Below are positions 1 to 5,346 of a DNA stretch of 5,346 bases, in pieces. This DNA comes from Candidatus Sulfotelmatobacter sp. Its GTDB lineage: Bacteria > Acidobacteriota > Terriglobia > Terriglobales > SbA1. The notes under the pieces were generated by a model. It made no database searches. It was not told the origin of the DNA and worked only from the letters and a program-made list of their open reading frames with translations. Numbering within the stretch: position 1 is the first letter of the stretch; every line of letters starts with the position of its first letter. The position numbers and the translations under genes are program-made. The stretch covers positions 1-5,346 of the forward strand of contig JASLEQ010000472.1 in NCBI GenBank assembly GCA_030151135.1. Reading direction: 5' to 3'.

Positions 1-587
1 TCCGGCGCAAAGAAAAGCTCGGTACCGCGAAAATCGGCGGGCGCCACACCAATGATCGTGAACGGGTGCTTGTTCATTTGCACAACACGGCCGATCACTC
101 CACGATCGCCGTTGAAATAGCTATGCCACAGCGCATAGCTCAGTACCACCTCCGGCATGCTGTTCTTGCCATGCTCTTCCGAGGCATGGATAAAACGGCC
201 CAGGTAAGGTTGAATGCCGAGCGCGTCGAAATAATTGCCGCTCACCAGGTAAGGCCACACCACAGTTGGGCTTCCCTTTCCGGTGTCCAGTCCCACGCCG
301 CCCCTGATGTCGTACATCACCAGAGAATCGAAGCTGCCGTTCTGGTCGCGCAGATCGCGGTAGTCCGGATAGGATTGCGACAAAGTTGTTCCCGAACCGT
401 AGTTGCGCTCCACCATGTACAAGTTGTCGGGATGCGGGACATTGAGCGGCCTCAGCACCAGCGCATTCAGCACGCTGAATACGATGGCATTTGCGCCAAT
501 TGCCAGCGCAAGGGTCAGCACCGCCGTCAAGGTGAATCCGGGCGCTTTGCGCAGCTGCCGGAAGGCTAGTCGAAGGGAGGCTCTCAT
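1..587 (-). CDS. ADOP-type ABC transporter permease (MacB/FtsX-like), N-terminal part; 3' end outside window
   Basis: The first 195 codons of an inner-membrane permease are visible; the frame is open through position 1. A basic N-terminus with 'FRQLRKAPGF' (residues 9-18) leads into a transmembrane helix at about 18-45 with 'LTLALAIGANAIVFSVLNA', followed by 'LRPLNVPHPDNL'. This is the signature opening of acidobacterial duplicated orphan permeases. The periplasmic MacB_PCD-type domain follows, with 'SYPDYRDLRDQ', 'VSGNYFDALGIQPYLGR' and near the edge 'GVIGRVV' and 'FTIIGVAPADFRG'. Family members usually have about 800 residues and two permease halves, so roughly a quarter is seen. ADOPs are usually encoded without an adjacent ATPase, and their substrate is mostly unknown. 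The ATG start at 585-587 fits the conserved N-terminus and has GGAGA (598-602) 10 nt upstream. I see no frameshift in the visible part. A MacB-like exporter with a partner ATPase is possible but less likely. Confidence 0.87.
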   Translation of the reverse strand, partial: MRASLRLAFRQLRKAPGFTLTAVLTLALAIGANAIVFSVLNALVLRPLNVPHPDNLYMVERNYGSGTTLSQSYPDYRDLRDQNGSFDSLVMYDIRGGVGLDTGKGSPTVVWPYLVSGNYFDALGIQPYLGRFIHASEEHGKNSMPEVVLSYALWHSYFNGDRGVIGRVVQMNKHPFTIIGVAPADFRGTELFFAP

Positions 588-648
588 GCGTTTCTCGTCT
601 CCGTGACAGGGAAGTCCTTTCCGGGGTGAACCCGGGCAACACGCTATT

Positions 649-1484
649 CTACGCACCCGCCAGACCTACAGTTGCGTTTGCATTGCCGATTCCCGAGGCG
701 AACAGCCCGATCGATTCCCTTAGCCATGATCTCCAGTTGAATGAGCGCTCCAGGCATGAGTAATGCCGCTCCCACCAGCGCGGTGGCCGCCCAATTGTGC
801 GCCCATCCGCAAAACGCCGGTAGGGGCGTCCATGAGCGTAGAGAAGCGCGAGATGGCGTAGAACGCCGCGGCGCAGCCGACGAACGGCAGGTAGCATTCA
901 ATAGACGGCGCGGCATTCAGATTCACCGCGGCGAGTTGGGCCACCGCCGCCACCGCGAGCACATGTGCCTGGTAAGTAAATTCGGCCATCTGGACGCGGC
1001 GCGCAACGACGACGAGCGTCACGGCAAACGCAACCCCTACAAGGGCGACCACGGCTGGCTTACTTCGGTCCAGATGAGCACGGATGACAGCACGGCCCCC
1101 GCCCAGAGAGCGACAACGCGCAAAAGCTCGCGCATCCGCAACGCCAGAGAAAACCTATGCTCCGAAGTAGAAGCCCATCGCGAGAACCGGCAGCGTGATG
1201 AGCCGCGTCGCGAGATGATGCGGATACACCACGTCGAAGTGGCAATTCACGACCGCGCAGCGGTAGACAACCAATTTGGTCATGTTGCGGGCTTCAAGAA
1301 CGATGGGGCAGCCGGTCAGGATTCCGGCAATAGTGCCCAGCCGCTGAAACACGATTTCCCGCTGCAGGATTCCGGCGGCGATCATCCAGAAGATCGCGAT
1401 TCTGTTGTCGCTGAATCTGAAAGATACAGCCGCGAAGATGAGTATCGTGCCCATCAACGTGAACAGTTTGAATGCGATGCGGCG
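649..1484 (-). pseudogene. decayed polytopic membrane protein remnant (DUF2339-like?)
   Basis: No single frame spans this stretch, but hydrophobic, family-like peptides follow one another in order when the frame is switched. The first frame (about 1484-1155) gives 'FKLFTLMGTILIFAAVSFRF' and 'REIVFQRLGTIAGILTG' and stops at TAG (1155-1157) after 'GFYFGA'. The second (about 1165-1048) gives 'RELLRVVALWAGAVLSSVLI' and 'TEVSQPW'. The third (about 1050-845) gives 'VVALVGVAFAVTLVVVARR' and 'FTYQAHVLAVAAVAQLAAVN'. The fourth (about 840-715) gives 'WAATALVGAALLMPG', and the last runs out at 649. Alternation of transmembrane segments with 'W.E....PW' and 'F.YQAHVLA' resembles C-terminal repeats of large DUF2339-like membrane proteins of Acidobacteria; that family name is from memory and tentative. 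The N-terminal half of such a protein is absent: 1485-1652 shows no hydrophobic continuation. Sequencing errors could mimic this, but about four shifts in under 850 nt while neighbouring genes are clean favours real decay. Confidence 0.42.
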
Positions 1485-1652
1485 CCGCCGGCTGGACGAT
1501 GGGGTTTGCGGCGGTTATCCGCGTGCGGTGTCGCGGGGGAAGGCTGGACGCACATCCCTGGGGGGCGAACTTACTTCGCCTGGATTGTGAGTCGTGCGCG
1601 GCTGGCAGAATCCGGACACTGTCGCCTCCAGGCGGAGTACGGGTTGGTGGTT

Positions 1653-2081
1653 CTACTTAAGCGCCAGATACACTTCGGGCGGGCTCGACAGACCAGCCTC
1701 TAAGCGGGTCCGTGCAAGCTTCTCGTGCTTGGAAGCGGGGAATGCAACACTGATTTCGCAGAGAGAGCAGAGAATCTGACGCAGGAAATACTGATCGCCA
1801 TACTTCTTGAAAACCAGTTGGCCCGCATTCGATTGCCGCCCATCGCGTTGAACGACACTCACGAGGGCGATCTTGCCATCCTCGCTTCGAATCGTGATGA
1901 CCCCGGGGTTAGCGATCTCCGAGCTCATAGTGTATGTCCCTGCGGGAACCCACTTGTTCCCCACATTGAAGTTGAACGGGACTTTGGCTCGGGCAGCATG
2001 ATCTTGTGCAGAGATAGTGCCGGCGCCGGCGAGGTTGGCGAGAAGGCACACGGCGACTGTGAACGAAGCGATGTGCTTCAT
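1653..2081 (-). CDS. small secreted acidobacterial protein of unknown function
   Basis: This is a 142-residue protein with a clear Sec signal peptide: 'MKH', a hydrophobic core to about residue 22, and likely cleavage near 'TISAQ-DH' (about residue 26). The mature part starts with 'VPFNFNVGNKWVPAGTYTM' and continues with 'GVITIRSEDGKIALVS' and 'GQLVFKKYGDQYFLRQI'. This is the layout of a large family of small exported beta-rich proteins in Acidobacteria whose role is unknown. The protein is complete, ending 'VYLALK' and a TAG. The ATG at 2079-2081 was chosen because AAGGAG (2090-2095) sits 8 nt upstream and the signal peptide starts exactly there. An in-frame extension to about 2204 adds only polar, poorly conserved-looking residues. 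An unusual 'CSLC' pair lies after 'FLRQIL' (about residues 106-109), where relatives as I recall them have a cysteine-free loop. It follows a 333-nt gap and is probably a separate transcription unit. Confidence 0.82.
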   Translation of the reverse strand: MKHIASFTVAVCLLANLAGAGTISAQDHAARAKVPFNFNVGNKWVPAGTYTMSSEIANPGVITIRSEDGKIALVSVVQRDGRQSNAGQLVFKKYGDQYFLRQILCSLCEISVAFPASKHEKLARTRLEAGLSSPPEVYLALK

Positions 2082-2089
2082 GGGTGACT

Positions 2090-2095
2090 CTCCTT
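2090..2095 (-). promoter_or_regulatory. Shine-Dalgarno of the small secreted protein gene
   Basis: AAGGAG on the minus strand lies 8 nt before the ATG at 2081. It is the strongest ribosome binding site in the window and decides the short start over the in-frame extension toward 2204. Confidence 0.75.
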
Positions 2096-2145
2096 TGGTG
2101 AGGCGGTGGTTCTCACGCGCCTGCACATTGTGGGTGTAGCGGCCG

Positions 2146-2175
2146 TTGATAGCGCATTTTCGATGATTTTGAAAA
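2146..2175 (-). promoter_or_regulatory. weak sigma-70-like promoter candidate
   Basis: On the minus strand TTTTCA (2175-2170) and TATCAA (2151-2146) are separated by 18 nt. Each matches the sigma-70 -35/-10 consensus at 4 of 6 bases. A start near 2140 would give a leader of about 60 nt for the small secreted protein. This is suggestive only, because acidobacterial promoters are poorly defined and chance matches of this quality are common. Confidence 0.2.
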
Positions 2176-2283
2176 CGCGCTGTTAACGCCTTTCCCAAGT
2201 ACATCTGGATTTTTCCGGCTAACTTTGCACTCGGTAGTTGGCAGTCGGGGAAGCCTTCAACTAGCTATGCGCGGAGGAGAGAA

Positions 2284-2351
2284 ACATTTCACACCAATTC
2301 ACGCTGCTCCTGAATGCAAGGGCCGCCTGCGGTAGTGTACATGTGAAATGT
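2284..2351. repeat. 10-bp inverted repeat, arms 2284-2293 and 2342-2351
   Basis: ACATTTCACA at 2284-2293 is the exact reverse complement of TGTGAAATGT at 2342-2351, with 48 nt between them. The right arm overlaps the shorter 8-bp inverted repeat at 2335-2355, so the two structures would compete if formed in RNA. Confidence 0.6.
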
Positions 2352-2355
2352 ACAC
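2335..2355. promoter_or_regulatory. 8-bp perfect inverted repeat with 5-nt spacer, operator- or hairpin-like
   Basis: GTGTACAT (2335-2342) and ATGTACAC (2348-2355) form perfect arms around a 5-nt spacer. The 21-bp size and symmetry fit a dimeric repressor site. As RNA it would be a small hairpin, but no T run follows on either strand, so a terminator role is unlikely. It lies 60 nt downstream of the anti-sigma-like gene and about 250 nt upstream of the small secreted protein gene, so an operator for the latter would be distant. Confidence 0.45.
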
Positions 2356-2389
2356 GCAGATAGAGAGGTATATGTACGGACGACGCGCG

Positions 2390-2403
2390 TTGTTCCGGAA
2401 CAA
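2390..2403. promoter_or_regulatory. 14-bp perfect palindrome just after the anti-sigma-like gene
   Basis: TTGTTCCGGAACAA is perfectly self-complementary with no spacer. It lies 11 nt beyond the stop codon of the anti-sigma-like gene. A gapless palindrome is more like a protein binding site than a terminator; a hairpin with a CCGG loop would have only five mostly A-T pairs and no following T tract. The regulator is unknown. Confidence 0.4.
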
Positions 2404-2414
2404 GCTCAAGCCAT

Positions 2415-3278
2415 CTATTTGATCTTAGATATGGAGAACCAATAAGATATGGTGCCGGTTCTTGAAGACGTTATGGCAAGCTCGCATTTCCCCTGCTTGA
2501 GGACGTCAGCAGGAATATCCAGTTTCAAGATTGCGCCACCTGGAACAGAGACGGCATCGACTCCGTCCTGAGACCAAACCATTTCTCGCGTGTGCCGCAG
2601 TTGGACGCGGTACTTTCCGTTTGCCGGGGAGAGGAGTGCGACTTCGATGTGAAGCGCCTTGGTCCCGGGAGCTAGCTTCGCCTCAGGCAGTTCGACTTCC
2701 CCACGCTGAAGACCCGGCCTGACCAGGTTGAGCATGGCGATTGCCGGTTGCAAAGAGTCCAAGGCGTGTTGTGATTCTTGACGGGCGAAGGCTGAAAGCT
2801 CGCGCTCCTGATTTAGCTGCTGGCGGATTTGATTCATCGCTAAGTTAAGCTCGCGGCGTTGATTGACCAAATTCAGTATGGTGATGACGAATACCAGTGC
2901 CGCAGCAATTTCCGCACAAGTTCTGAAAGCAGGCAGCAGCCGCCCGCCTCGCAAGACCGCAAAGAGGCTACGCGCGGCTGACGGCCGGATTGCATTCACC
3001 TTGCGGGATTCCTCCTGGACATAGCGGCTGAACAGCCGGGCGGTTCTGAGCTTGCGCTGCCGCTCCGGGGGGCGGAGAAAGTGCCCTTCAACAGCTCGCC
3101 TATCCTGTGCGTTAAGGGAACCCTCCAGGTAATCCTCACTGATCTCGTCTTCGACGACATCAGTGGTCATCGACAACTCCGGATCGGTAAGAAGCTGCTC
3201 GTCGATGCGTTCCACCAGTTCGGAGTCCGAATCAAGGCGACCAAGCAAATACTCGCGAATGTTAGCGTCAGTGGCCAC
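2415..3278 (-). CDS. anti-sigma-like single-pass membrane protein
   Basis: This 287-residue protein has an acidic N-terminal helical domain (about 1-95) with 'IREYLLGRL', 'DEQLLTDPEL', 'EDEISEDYLEGSL' and 'HFLRPPERQRKLRTA'. This pattern is typical of acidobacterial membrane proteins encoded next to ECF-like sigma factors. One transmembrane helix lies at about 118-138 ('AEIAAALVFVITILNLV'), followed by a likely coiled coil at about 139-172 ('RRELNLAMNQIRQQLNQERE') and a beta-rich outer domain at about 195-287 with 'EMVWSQDGV' and a 'LDIPADVLKQGKCELAI' strand pair. It lacks the HxxxCxxC of zinc-binding anti-sigma factors; the only cysteines are near 121 and 265. The predicted role is to hold the adjacent sigma factor at the membrane and release it on a signal; this rests on context and architecture. 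The start is GTG (3276-3278) with AGGA 6 nt upstream; no ATG lies in frame before the TGA near 3310. It begins 31 nt after the sigma gene. Confidence 0.75.
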   Translation of the reverse strand: MATDANIREYLLGRLDSDSELVERIDEQLLTDPELSMTTDVVEDEISEDYLEGSLNAQDRRAVEGHFLRPPERQRKLRTARLFSRYVQEESRKVNAIRPSAARSLFAVLRGGRLLPAFRTCAEIAAALVFVITILNLVNQRRELNLAMNQIRQQLNQERELSAFARQESQHALDSLQPAIAMLNLVRPGLQRGEVELPEAKLAPGTKALHIEVALLSPANGKYRVQLRHTREMVWSQDGVDAVSVPGGAILKLDIPADVLKQGKCELAITSSRTGTISYWFSISKIK

Positions 3279-3284
3279 AAAATG

Positions 3285-3288
3285 TCCT
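3285..3288 (-). promoter_or_regulatory. Shine-Dalgarno supporting a GTG start
   Basis: AGGA on the minus strand sits 6 nt before the GTG at 3278. It supports that start for the anti-sigma-like gene, where no ATG is available in frame after the upstream stop. Confidence 0.5.
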
Positions 3289-3309
3289 GTAACTGCTTCT
3301 GGCAGTTCC

Positions 3310-3897
3310 TTAGTTCAAGCCCGAACGTTGCACACAGCTACCAATACAGTCGTGAAGACGAGCGCGAATCCTGCAGGCGGTTATCCGCAACTTGTTCAGC
3401 CCTCCGTAATCCGCGGCAAGGTGCTTGCGATTTTTAATTTTTTCCCGGCCCTGGAACTGGTGATACCGCGTAATCAACTCACGATCGCGTTGGGAAAGCT
3501 GGTCCAGGCAATGTTCCAGGCATTGCAACTCACAGTCAGTGAATTCGTCCAGCGGCGCAGTGGGTGCGGGAACATCTTTGTCCTCCAACGTCTCGGGCGA
3601 TACCTCGCGAAGATACTCATACCAGACTTTCCTGGCTACTCCGACGCAAAGAGAGACTGGCGTGGGGTACTTTTCCGGCTCTCGGTACACGATTAGCACG
3701 ACCCGATCAAGCGTTCGATCTGTCAATTCCTCGGCATGTGCGCAGCCCTTCCTGACGAAGTACTTCACCAACGTCTTTCTGATTTCCAGATATTCTCGGG
3801 CTGCCTGTCCTGGATTGAGCGACAGCCAGAGAAGAAACGACGCAAACACCTCCGGTGTCAGGTTTCGTTGTCTTTCCGGGATTGGCTGGAGATCCAT
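3310..3897 (-). CDS. ECF-like RNA polymerase sigma-70 family factor
   Basis: This 195-residue cytoplasmic sigma factor has two recognisable domains. Sigma region 2 covers about residues 20-98: 'LLWLSLNPGQAAREYLEIR', 'FVRKGCAHAEELTDRTLDRV' (the 'D.T..RV' core-binding helix) and 'VGVARKVWYEYLRE' (the -10 recognition helix). A proline-rich linker (108-117) leads to region 4 at about 124-187: 'LEHCLDQLSQRDRELI', 'REKIKNRKHLAADYG' and the recognition helix 'LNKLRITACRIRARLHDCI'. The length is normal for ECF-type factors, and the sequence matches a subgroup common in Acidobacteria. The helix-turn-helix turn reads 'YGGLNKLR' where relatives as I recall them have a form like 'LGISLNALR', so it may be one residue short. 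The ATG at 3895-3897 has no good ribosome binding site nearby; GAGGAG (3917-3922) is 19 nt away, but 10 nt from an in-frame CTG (3904-3906) that would add three residues. The gene follows the CHAT gene by 41 nt and precedes its presumed anti-sigma partner by 31 nt. Confidence 0.87.
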   Translation of the reverse strand: MDLQPIPERQRNLTPEVFASFLLWLSLNPGQAAREYLEIRKTLVKYFVRKGCAHAEELTDRTLDRVVLIVYREPEKYPTPVSLCVGVARKVWYEYLREVSPETLEDKDVPAPTAPLDEFTDCELQCLEHCLDQLSQRDRELITRYHQFQGREKIKNRKHLAADYGGLNKLRITACRIRARLHDCIGSCVQRSGLN

Positions 3898-3938
3898 GGG
3901 ACTCAGATTCTACACGCTCCTCAAGGTCCTCCGTCGTC

Positions 3939-5346
3939 CTATCTGTAATCTCCTTCGAATACGAAGGCTGCCCAGTAATAGGGATCCGACAATTGCGTGT
4001 TTTTGAGTAAATCGAGTTGCGCTTCTCGAAGAGCTTGGGCGGGGGCCTCACCTCTCTGGAGGCGGGAATAGAACGTTTTCATCAAGGGCACAGTGGCATC
4101 GTCGTCAACCTTCCACAGGCTGGCGATAACACTTCGCGCTCCCGCATAGAGAAAGGCCCGCGGCAGGCCGTTGATTCCTTCCGACCCGAGGTCTTTACCC
4201 AGGGCCGATTGGCATGCACTAAGGACCACCAGGTCGGCAGACAGTTTGAGATTGTAGATATCGTTCAGCCTTACATATCCATCCTGGGCCTCGCCTTTCT
4301 TATTGAACATTGAAAGAACCAGACCAGACATCTCCGGATGATGAGTATCCATCATTCCATGAGTTGCGAAGTGGATGATCCGTTGGCGGGCGAGAACACC
4401 AGCCATGATCGCTTCCCGGTTGGCGTCAAGACCCATGAGCAGTCGCGTGCGCGCGGGCCCGGTGATCTGCTGAATGGCGAGAGCCTCGTTTCGTGAGCCT
4501 GGAAGGTTGGGAATCCACTCTGAGTTCCGCACATCGCGCAGGGCTCTTGTCAATTCCCGGGTACGCGGAAATCCAGACTGGCCGGAGACGACCGTGGCCA
4601 TTGGCTTGCCGGGTGGTTCAAAAACCGGGTCTGCGAATACTGCCACTTCATCAGCCGGCTTGGGCCTTTGGGCGGCCGTCTTCCGCAGCGACGCGAGTGC
4701 TGAAACGGAAGGCAATATCGCCACCTCATATAACTCAACGAGGGGCACACTCGCGCGTCCCGGCCGGGGCACAGGCAACGCCGCAAAGGGAAGGTACTGC
4801 AGCGGACCGTCCGGCACGATTAACAATCGTTTTCGCGGCGGAAGGCGCACCGGCCCGAGTAAGAGCCTGGCTAATTGCCTTGACTGCAGAAGCAGAGTTT
4901 TCTTCGCGGTTGCTCGTCTTTGCAAATAGTCCACGGCCGCCTCATCGGCCTTACTCTCGGTCGGTATGAGGGCTTTTCGGAACAGGCGAACGCGATTGCG
5001 GATCTCCGCGGCGGGTGCGATATCAACGACCTTCAGACTGTCGCCGTCAAGCACCCAGGCAACGCTGCGATCTTCGCCAAGTGCAAATTCCAGCAGAAGT
5101 GTATTGCCATCCCCGATCTGGGCTTGTATGTCACCCAGGGTCAGCGGCTCTTTAGCGGAAAGGGTGAGTGTCTCGGACGCTTTTTCACCTGCTTCAATTG
5201 TCGCGGACCTCGAACTCCGAGCCAGCAAAGTGTCGCAGCTAACGGTTTGTTGGCCGGTGCCGAGCAGGTCGAGGAAGGAGCGAACCTTGCTTTTCTCTGC
5301 GGCTTGGAAAGCCAATTCCGCAAACCCTTGATTGGGATGGAGCTTA
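3939..5346 (-). CDS. CHAT-domain caspase-like protein, C-terminal part; 5' end outside window
   Basis: The visible 468 codons (first whole codon at 5345) begin inside the helical segment that normally links TPR repeats to the CHAT domain ('GFAELAFQAAEKSKVRSFLDL'). A strand-rich stretch ('NTLLLEFALGEDRSVAWVL', about 81-99) follows. The CHAT peptidase domain runs from about 155 to the end: 'KRLLIVPDGPLQYLPFAAL', 'NEALAIQQITG', catalytic His in 'HFATHG' (visible residue 329, codon 4359-4361), catalytic Cys in 'LSACQSALG' (residue 378, codon 4212-4214), then 'GLPRAFLYAGARSVIASLW', 'LMKTFYSRL' and the closing 'DPYYWAAFVFEGD'. Both members of the His-Cys dyad are present, so an active clan-CD cysteine protease is expected. 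CHAT proteins cut partner proteins or act in caspase-like defence and signalling. The substrate is unknown, but the next two genes encode a sigma factor and its likely inhibitor. The frame is open to the window edge; internal TTG or ATG starts should not be taken as the true start. Confidence 0.95.
   Translation of the reverse strand, partial: KLHPNQGFAELAFQAAEKSKVRSFLDLLGTGQQTVSCDTLLARSSRSATIEAGEKASETLTLSAKEPLTLGDIQAQIGDGNTLLLEFALGEDRSVAWVLDGDSLKVVDIAPAAEIRNRVRLFRKALIPTESKADEAAVDYLQRRATAKKTLLLQSRQLARLLLGPVRLPPRKRLLIVPDGPLQYLPFAALPVPRPGRASVPLVELYEVAILPSVSALASLRKTAAQRPKPADEVAVFADPVFEPPGKPMATVVSGQSGFPRTRELTRALRDVRNSEWIPNLPGSRNEALAIQQITGPARTRLLMGLDANREAIMAGVLARQRIIHFATHGMMDTHHPEMSGLVLSMFNKKGEAQDGYVRLNDIYNLKLSADLVVLSACQSALGKDLGSEGINGLPRAFLYAGARSVIASLWKVDDDATVPLMKTFYSRLQRGEAPAQALREAQLDLLKNTQLSDPYYWAAFVFEGDYR

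Larger units (their letters stand above)
2082..2414. other. 333-nt intergenic region with dyad repeats
   Basis: No credible gene lies between the anti-sigma-like gene and the small secreted protein gene. The interval holds the Shine-Dalgarno of the latter, a weak promoter candidate, four copies of the hexamer GTACAT or its complement ATGTAC (2199-2204, 2337-2342, 2348-2353, 2372-2377), two nested inverted repeats and a 14-bp palindrome, listed separately. No hairpin followed by a T tract was found on the minus strand, so the end of the upstream operon is not marked by an obvious intrinsic terminator. Confidence 0.7.

Noticed and set aside
1623..1634. CGCCT-CC-AGGCG hairpin downstream of the secreted-protein gene as a terminator
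   Set aside because: The stem is only 5 bp with a 2-nt loop and there is no T tract on the minus strand side.
741..1703. Long plus-strand open frame of 320 codons
   Set aside because: The product is Arg/His/Ala-rich with no domain, no signal and no ribosome binding site. It lies antisense to the readable membrane-protein remnant and the end of the secreted-protein gene, so it is a GC-rich shadow frame.
2082..2204. Longer N-terminus for the small secreted protein, in frame up to about 2204
   Set aside because: It would bury the signal peptide about 40 residues inside the protein and ignore the well-placed AAGGAG before the ATG at 2081.
2273..2346. GGAGGAGAG on the plus strand followed by an ATG at 2314
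   Set aside because: The reading frame ends after ten codons and the spacing of about 32 nt is too long for a ribosome binding site.
2335..2355. 8-bp inverted repeat as an intrinsic terminator of the CHAT-sigma operon
   Set aside because: No run of T follows on the minus strand; a regulatory site fits better.
3163..3696. Plus-strand open frame of 177 codons across the sigma and anti-sigma genes
   Set aside because: Ser/Arg-rich translation with no recognisable motif; it is antisense to two well-supported genes.
2415..5346. Type III-E CRISPR (Craspase) locus
   Set aside because: No repeat-spacer array, Cas7-11-like or Cas1-like sequence is in the window; only the protease/sigma logic is similar.

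Overview
The window looks like an Acidobacteria chromosome, probably of the Solibacter/Bryobacter type. This is inferred from gene families, not from any marker gene. The left edge carries the start of an ADOP-type permease (acidobacterial duplicated orphan permease, MacB/FtsX-like). The centre has a small secreted protein with a 'VPFxFxVGxKxxPAGTYT' core that is common in that phylum. The right half has a sigma factor, an anti-sigma-like membrane protein and a CHAT protein of types that are abundant there. The sequence is GC-rich, and every credible gene lies on the minus strand.

Layout, right to left in the direction of transcription. (1) Positions 5346-3939: C-terminal 468 codons of a CHAT-domain (caspase-like) protein with both catalytic residues intact; its N-terminus, probably TPR repeats, lies outside the window. 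(2) Positions 3897-3310: ECF-like sigma-70 family factor, 41 nt downstream. (3) Positions 3278-2415: single-pass membrane protein with an anti-sigma-like cytoplasmic part, a coiled coil and a beta-rich outer domain, starting at GTG 31 nt after the sigma stop. These three look like one operon. (4) Positions 2414-2082: a 333-nt non-coding interval with several dyads built on GTACAT/ATGTAC, plus a perfect 14-bp palindrome. (5) Positions 2081-1653: small exported protein with a strong ribosome binding site. (6) About 1484-649: a decayed polytopic membrane protein, readable only by switching frame about four times. (7) Positions 587-1: N-terminal 195 residues of the ADOP permease.

The most interesting unit is CHAT protease, sigma factor and membrane anti-sigma-like protein. 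By inference it could be a proteolysis-controlled transcription switch in which the CHAT protein cuts the anti-sigma-like partner. This resembles in logic, though not in demonstrated homology, the TPR-CHAT/Csx30/sigma module of type III-E CRISPR systems. No RNA gene, CRISPR array, insertion sequence or convincing intrinsic terminator was seen.
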